This document shows positions 60,426 through 64,000 of a stretch of 64,000 bases of DNA, piece after piece; position 1 is the stretch's first letter, and every line of letters begins with the position of its first letter. Source of the stretch: Euzebyella marina (GTDB lineage Bacteria; Bacteroidota; Bacteroidia; Flavobacteriales; Flavobacteriaceae); the NCBI RefSeq assembly GCF_014855515.1, contig NZ_JACYFK010000006.1, positions 1-64,000 of the forward strand, given 5' to 3'. The translations under genes were made by a program, and so were the position numbers. The notes below the pieces were generated by a model. That model was not told where the DNA came from. It ran no database searches and saw nothing but the letters and a program-made list of their open reading frames with translations.

Positions 60426-61316
60426 ATGAAACCCTTAAAAAAAGAACAGATCAAACAAGAAGTTTTTGACCTTTATGATGCCTATGCCCATAACAAACTG
60501 CAAAGACGGGAATTCATTGAGAAGCTTTCTCTCTATGCCGTGGGCGGTATCACGGTTGCATCATTAATGAGCTTTCTTATGCCCAATTATAGAGACACCT
60601 TGCTAGTGCAACCCAATGATCCGAAATTAGACAGTGGTTTTATCAATTATGATTCACCAAATGGTGGCGGCACTATCAAAGGTCTTCTTTCCAAACCCAA
60701 AGACACGAAAGATAGGTTGGGGGGTATTGTTGTGGTACACGAAAACCGAGGGTTGAACCCCTATGTCGAAGATACCGCTAGAAGAGCTGCCCTTGCAGGC
60801 TTTATCACCTTGGCACCCGACGCTTTGAGCCCGTTGGGGGGTTACCCCGGCAATGATGATGAAGGGAGAGAAATGCAGCGTAAACGTGACCGTGATGAAA
60901 TGCTCGAGGATTTTATTGCCGCTTTCGATTATCTAAAGAACCATGAGAATTGTTCAGGTAAAATTGGTGTTGTTGGTTTTTGTTTCGGTGGATGGATCTC
61001 TAACATGATGGCCGTAAAAGTACCTGACTTGGCTGCCGCTGTACCTTTTTATGGGGGACAACCCACGGAGGATATCGACCAAATAAATGCTCCACTCATG
61101 TTACAGTTCGCAGGTTTAGATGAACGCGTGAATGCCGGTTGGCCAGCCTATGAGGAAGCTTTAAAAGAAAACGACAAAGAATATGTGGCCTACACCTATC
61201 CTGATGTGAACCACGGCTTTCATAATACTTCTACCCCAAGATACGATAAGGAAGCAGCAGAATTGGCCTGGGGGCGAACCATTGACTTTTTTAAGAAGCA
61301 TTTGAACGCTTCTTAG
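60426..61316 (+). CDS. Dienelactone hydrolase family protein with Tat-like N-terminus
   Basis: This 296-residue alpha/beta hydrolase has the cysteine-type nucleophile elbow GVVGFCFGGW (Cys near residue 187), the acid Asp in LDERVNAG and the His in VNHGFHN; VVVHENRGLNPYVEDTARR is the family's oxyanion region. The start includes RREFIEKLSLYAVGGI, which resembles a twin-arginine signal plus a hydrophobic helix (residues ~35-55), so export or anchoring to the membrane is likely. The substrate is unknown. It lies 12 bp after the LytTR gene, so it may be part of the same operon. Confidence 0.9.
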   Translation: MKPLKKEQIKQEVFDLYDAYAHNKLQRREFIEKLSLYAVGGITVASLMSFLMPNYRDTLLVQPNDPKLDSGFINYDSPNGGGTIKGLLSKPKDTKDRLGGIVVVHENRGLNPYVEDTARRAALAGFITLAPDALSPLGGYPGNDDEGREMQRKRDRDEMLEDFIAAFDYLKNHENCSGKIGVVGFCFGGWISNMMAVKVPDLAAAVPFYGGQPTEDIDQINAPLMLQFAGLDERVNAGWPAYEEALKENDKEYVAYTYPDVNHGFHNTSTPRYDKEAAELAWGRTIDFFKKHLNAS

Positions 61317-61346
61317 AATGATAGACGATTAAATATCAAGCTATCC

Positions 61347-61381
61347 AAAAAAAGAGCCACACCTTACCGGTGTGGCTTTTT
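61347..61381 (+). terminator. Terminator after the dienelactone hydrolase gene
   Basis: AGCCACACC and GGTGTGGCT form a hairpin with TTACC loop, followed by T residues. Confidence 0.9.
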
Positions 61382-61390
61382 GCATATTTG

Positions 61391-61464
61391 TGACCCCGGA
61401 GGGATTCAAACCCCCAACCCTCAGAGCCGAAATCTGATGCGCTATTCAGTTGCGCCACGGGGCC
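61391..61464 (-). tRNA. tRNA-Arg (anticodon TCG)
   Basis: The minus-strand sequence folds as a 74-nt cloverleaf. The acceptor stem GGCCCCG pairs with CGGGGTC with discriminator A, the D stem is GCGC/GCGC, the anticodon stem TCAGA/TCTGA encloses loop TTTCGGC with anticodon TCG, and the T arm has TTTGAATCC. No CCA is encoded. The anticodon reads CGA and, with wobble, other CGN arginine codons. It sits between the terminator of the hydrolase gene and yqeY. Confidence 0.95.
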
Positions 61465-61470
61465 ATTGTT

Positions 61471-61917
61471 CTATGCTAATTTTTTCTTTACGATCATAGA
61501 TATCGTCTTTCCATCGGCCTGACCTGCCAATTCCTTCGATACGATACCCATTACCTTACCCATATCCTTCATTCCTTCGGCTCCGATTGAATCTATGGTC
61601 TGAACCACCACTTTTTCAATTTCCTCCTCTGTCAATTGTTCAGGTAAAAATTGTTCTATAACGGCAACTTGGGCCAATTCGGGTTCGGCCAAATCATCTC
61701 TACCTTGCTCCTTAAAAATAGCGGCACTGTCTTTTCTCTGCTTCACCAATTTTTGAACGAGTTTGATCTCATCCTCCTCGGTCAACTCCTTACCCGTGCC
61801 ACTGGTCTGCTCTAAAAGTAAAGCTGATTTTATAGCCCGCAACGATTCTAAAGCAACTGAATCTTTCGATTTCATAGCTGCTTTCATCTGTTCCATTACT
61901 TTTTGCTGTAAGCTCAT
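61471..61917 (-). CDS. GatB/YqeY domain protein
   Basis: This encodes 148 residues, the family's usual length. The domain is related to the C-terminal part of the aspartyl/glutamyl-tRNA amidotransferase subunit B. Seen: EQMKAAMKSKDSVALESLRAIKSALL, LVQKLVKQRKDSAAIFKEQGRDDLA, FLPEQLTEEEIE and MGIVSKELAGQADGK. A role with tRNA is suggested by the fold but not established. It is separated from ftsZ by a terminator and followed by the tRNA-Arg gene on the same strand. Confidence 0.93.
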   Translation of the reverse strand: MSLQQKVMEQMKAAMKSKDSVALESLRAIKSALLLEQTSGTGKELTEEDEIKLVQKLVKQRKDSAAIFKEQGRDDLAEPELAQVAVIEQFLPEQLTEEEIEKVVVQTIDSIGAEGMKDMGKVMGIVSKELAGQADGKTISMIVKKKLA

Positions 61918-61942
61918 TTTAGCTATCTTTTTAAGGACTGCG

Positions 61943-61987
61943 AAGATAAAAAATAAACCCGAAAAAATGTTCTCTTTTTTCGGGTTT
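61943..61987 (-). terminator. Terminator after ftsZ
   Basis: AAACCCGAAAAAA and TTTTTTCGGGTTT pair across a short loop; on the minus strand a T-rich run follows. Confidence 0.85.
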
Positions 61988-62027
61988 ACAGTCGAGTTGG
62001 CACAGTATGCTTTACAAAACCAAATCG

Positions 62028-63977
62028 TTAATCAACATTGTCGTGCAAAAACGAGTTGTTTGATCGTAATTGAATGTCGTCATTACTATCTGAACCTAAG
62101 GTAGTTCTCGAAACCCTACCTTCTTGACCGCGGCTATCGCTCAAATCGATACCTTGTCTTTTATAAGCTGGCTGACGTTCGATTTCATCAATGCTATTAA
62201 CGCTATTCTGAAATTTATAATTAAAGTCTTTAAGTTTTCTTCTTCGCTCATCGGCCCTTTCGCGCAAAAGCTCTTCAATAGGGCTGTTCATAGGATCTAT
62301 ATCGGCCTCTTGAGGTCTTTGTGTATTCTCGATGGCCTCGACCGATTTCTTTTCGATAAGCAATTCTTTCTCAACAGGCTTAGGTTGCTGCTGTTGAGGC
62401 TTGGCGTTGTTCAACTTATCCTCAAGCTCCATATAATCATCAAGGCTATAGCGGGTTTCTCCCTTCTTGTTGTATTCCAATACAGGAATTACTTCCACGG
62501 GGTTATTCACCTTTATATCCTTAATATCGTCGTCTAAATTGAAAGTAATCACATTGTCGTTACTTTCTTCTTCCTCTACCTTTTTAGGCATGCTCAAAGG
62601 CATATCAAAGCTCATTGACATTTGCTCTTCTTTCAACCTGTCAAACTCAACGGTAATCGGATCGACCACTTCAATATCATGCAAAGAGGTCTTCGACTCG
62701 ATAATCACGAAATCATCATCTCTTTGAGGCTTCTTATCTACTTTTTCGACTACCTCTTCATAAAACACATTGAAGTTTTTAATATAGTTGGTTGTCTTTA
62801 CCAAATCCATTCCCAATTCCTCTTCTTCCTCTTCGATCAAGGTATGCTTGATAATAGGTTCACGAACCTCTTCTTCCTCTACCAACTGATGCACAATATT
62901 TCTATTGCTTGTAAGGTCTTGTTGGGCCTTCTGCTCATCTTCCAATGTATGGATGATTTTCTTGCTTTCGGTATTAACGATATCGTCTTGTTGATCGACG
63001 TTAAATCCCGTAGCGATAACCGTAACAGCGATAGCCTCACCTAGATCTTCATCTTCACCTACACCCATGATAATGTTCGCACCATGACCTGCCTCTGTTT
63101 GTATATGATCGTTGATTTCACCGATTTCATCAATAGTAATCTCTTGAGAACCGGAAACGATTAATAACAATACATTCTTGGCACCTGTAATCTTATTATC
63201 GTTCAGCAGCGGAGAGTCCAACGCCTTCATAATTGCCTCATTGGCCCGGGCAGAACCACTTGCCATGGCAGACCCCATAATCGCTGTACCGCTATTGCTC
63301 AATACCGTTTTGGCGTCACGAAGGTCAATATTCTGCGTGTAGTGATGTGTTATTACTTCGGCAATACCCCTTGCGGCGGTAGAAAGTACTTCGTCGGCCT
63401 TTGAGAAACCGGCCTTAAAGCCAAGATTACCATAAACCTCACGCAGCTTGTTGTTATTGATAACTATTAATGAGTCAACATTTGAACGCAATTTTTCGAT
63501 TCCGATACGTGCCTGCTCGCAACGCATTTTTCCTTCGAACTCAAAAGGCATGGTTACGATGCCCACGGTCAGCACGTCCAATTCTTTTGCCTGCTTGGCG
63601 ATGACAGGAGCGGCACCAGTACCCGTTCCTCCACCCATACCGGCAGTAATGAAGATCATTTTTGTAGTGGAAGCCAACATTTGCTTGATTTCTTCCATAC
63701 TTTCCAATGCGGCCTGCTCACCTACTTCTGGGTTCGCACCTGCCCCTAACCCTTCGGTCAAAGATACACCCAACTGAATTTTCGTTGGTACGGCACTGTT
63801 GTTCAGCGCCTGTGAATCGGTGTTACAAATAACAAAATCAACGCCATTGATACCTGATTGAAACATGTGGTTGATAGCGTTGCTACCGCCACCGCCAACG
63901 CCGATCACCTTTATTACGTTGCTTTGATTTTTGGGGAGGTCAAAGGATATCCCATCAAATTCCGTGTTGTTGCTCAT
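62028..63977 (-). CDS. ftsZ: Cell division GTPase FtsZ
   Basis: This encodes 649 residues. The tubulin-like core (~1-330) has IKVIGVGGGGSNAINHM, the signature loop GGGTGTGAAPVIA and the T7 synergy region KADEVLSTAARGIAEVI plus NVDQQDD; it polymerises into the division ring. The remaining ~320 residues are an acidic, proline- and glutamine-bearing linker (PQQQQPKPVEKE) ending in SNNSFLHDNVD, the usual flavobacterial form and much longer than in E. coli (383). The start ATG is 23 bp from the right window edge, where ftsA would be expected upstream. Confidence 0.98.
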   Translation of the reverse strand: MSNNTEFDGISFDLPKNQSNVIKVIGVGGGGSNAINHMFQSGINGVDFVICNTDSQALNNSAVPTKIQLGVSLTEGLGAGANPEVGEQAALESMEEIKQMLASTTKMIFITAGMGGGTGTGAAPVIAKQAKELDVLTVGIVTMPFEFEGKMRCEQARIGIEKLRSNVDSLIVINNNKLREVYGNLGFKAGFSKADEVLSTAARGIAEVITHHYTQNIDLRDAKTVLSNSGTAIMGSAMASGSARANEAIMKALDSPLLNDNKITGAKNVLLLIVSGSQEITIDEIGEINDHIQTEAGHGANIIMGVGEDEDLGEAIAVTVIATGFNVDQQDDIVNTESKKIIHTLEDEQKAQQDLTSNRNIVHQLVEEEEVREPIIKHTLIEEEEEELGMDLVKTTNYIKNFNVFYEEVVEKVDKKPQRDDDFVIIESKTSLHDIEVVDPITVEFDRLKEEQMSMSFDMPLSMPKKVEEEESNDNVITFNLDDDIKDIKVNNPVEVIPVLEYNKKGETRYSLDDYMELEDKLNNAKPQQQQPKPVEKELLIEKKSVEAIENTQRPQEADIDPMNSPIEELLRERADERRRKLKDFNYKFQNSVNSIDEIERQPAYKRQGIDLSDSRGQEGRVSRTTLGSDSNDDIQLRSNNSFLHDNVD

Positions 63978-64000
63978 AGTTCTTTTTTATTACTGGTTAA

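Overview
The window comes from a Bacteroidota genome, almost certainly a marine member of the Flavobacteriaceae. Evidence for this is the TAnnTTTG-type promoters, a 287-residue primary sigma factor without region 1.1, a complete nqrABCDEF operon, a bacillithiol-type reductase (YpdA), Bacteroidota-only envelope proteins (PorT, a type IX secretion plug-like protein, TamL lipoprotein) and a 649-residue FtsZ with a long acidic tail. The genus cannot be fixed from the sequence alone.

Layout. (1) Positions 1-12796 (minus) are one uninterrupted giant reading frame for a secreted multidomain surface protein. At least 4265 residues lie in the window and the C-terminus is off the left edge. It carries VCBS-like, L-type lectin, carbohydrate-binding-like, propeller-like, Ig/cadherin-like and many calcium-binding TSP3-like modules. 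It runs into four ~102-residue repeats and then a nearly perfect 171-bp tandem array. A small secreted protein (12845-13564) precedes it in the same transcription unit, and its promoter sits between the arms of a 21-22-nt inverted repeat. (2) 14096-16539: a VanY-type peptidase, an M48 metalloprotease, an unlisted 55-residue membrane protein and a secreted ankyrin protein. (3) 16815-19988: gpmI, map and a methyltransferase. (4) 19985-27557 (minus): the Na+-pumping NADH:quinone reductase operon nqrA-F, then a short conserved gene and apbE, the enzyme that attaches FMN to NqrB/NqrC. (5) 27711-46625: T9SS plug-like protein, DUF3667 protein, apaG, pruA, DinB-like protein, rsmG, desaturase, aspartate aminotransferase, trkAH, ubiE, porT, an rRNA/tRNA methyltransferase, tamL, fbaA and accD. 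(6) 46691-52531: rpsO, pnp, rpoD, a possible small RNA, rpe and ypdA. (7) 52635-61316: two signalling modules flanking a TonB-dependent-receptor-like outer-membrane protein. One is a TPR histidine kinase, a 3-helix membrane protein and a NarL-type regulator; the other is a LytS kinase, a LytTR regulator and an exported dienelactone hydrolase. (8) 61391-63977: tRNA-Arg(TCG), a GatB/YqeY protein and ftsZ.

How the parts work together. Most of the window is ordinary core metabolism and envelope biology. The accessory interest lies in the adhesin locus. It would be exported by the Sec system and, by inference, by the type IX system whose components PorT and Plug are also encoded here. The second area of interest is the receptor/LytSR intergenic region, which carries three copies of a GTCGTTYA motif, two of them 21 bp apart in direct orientation, as expected for a LytTR-family binding site.
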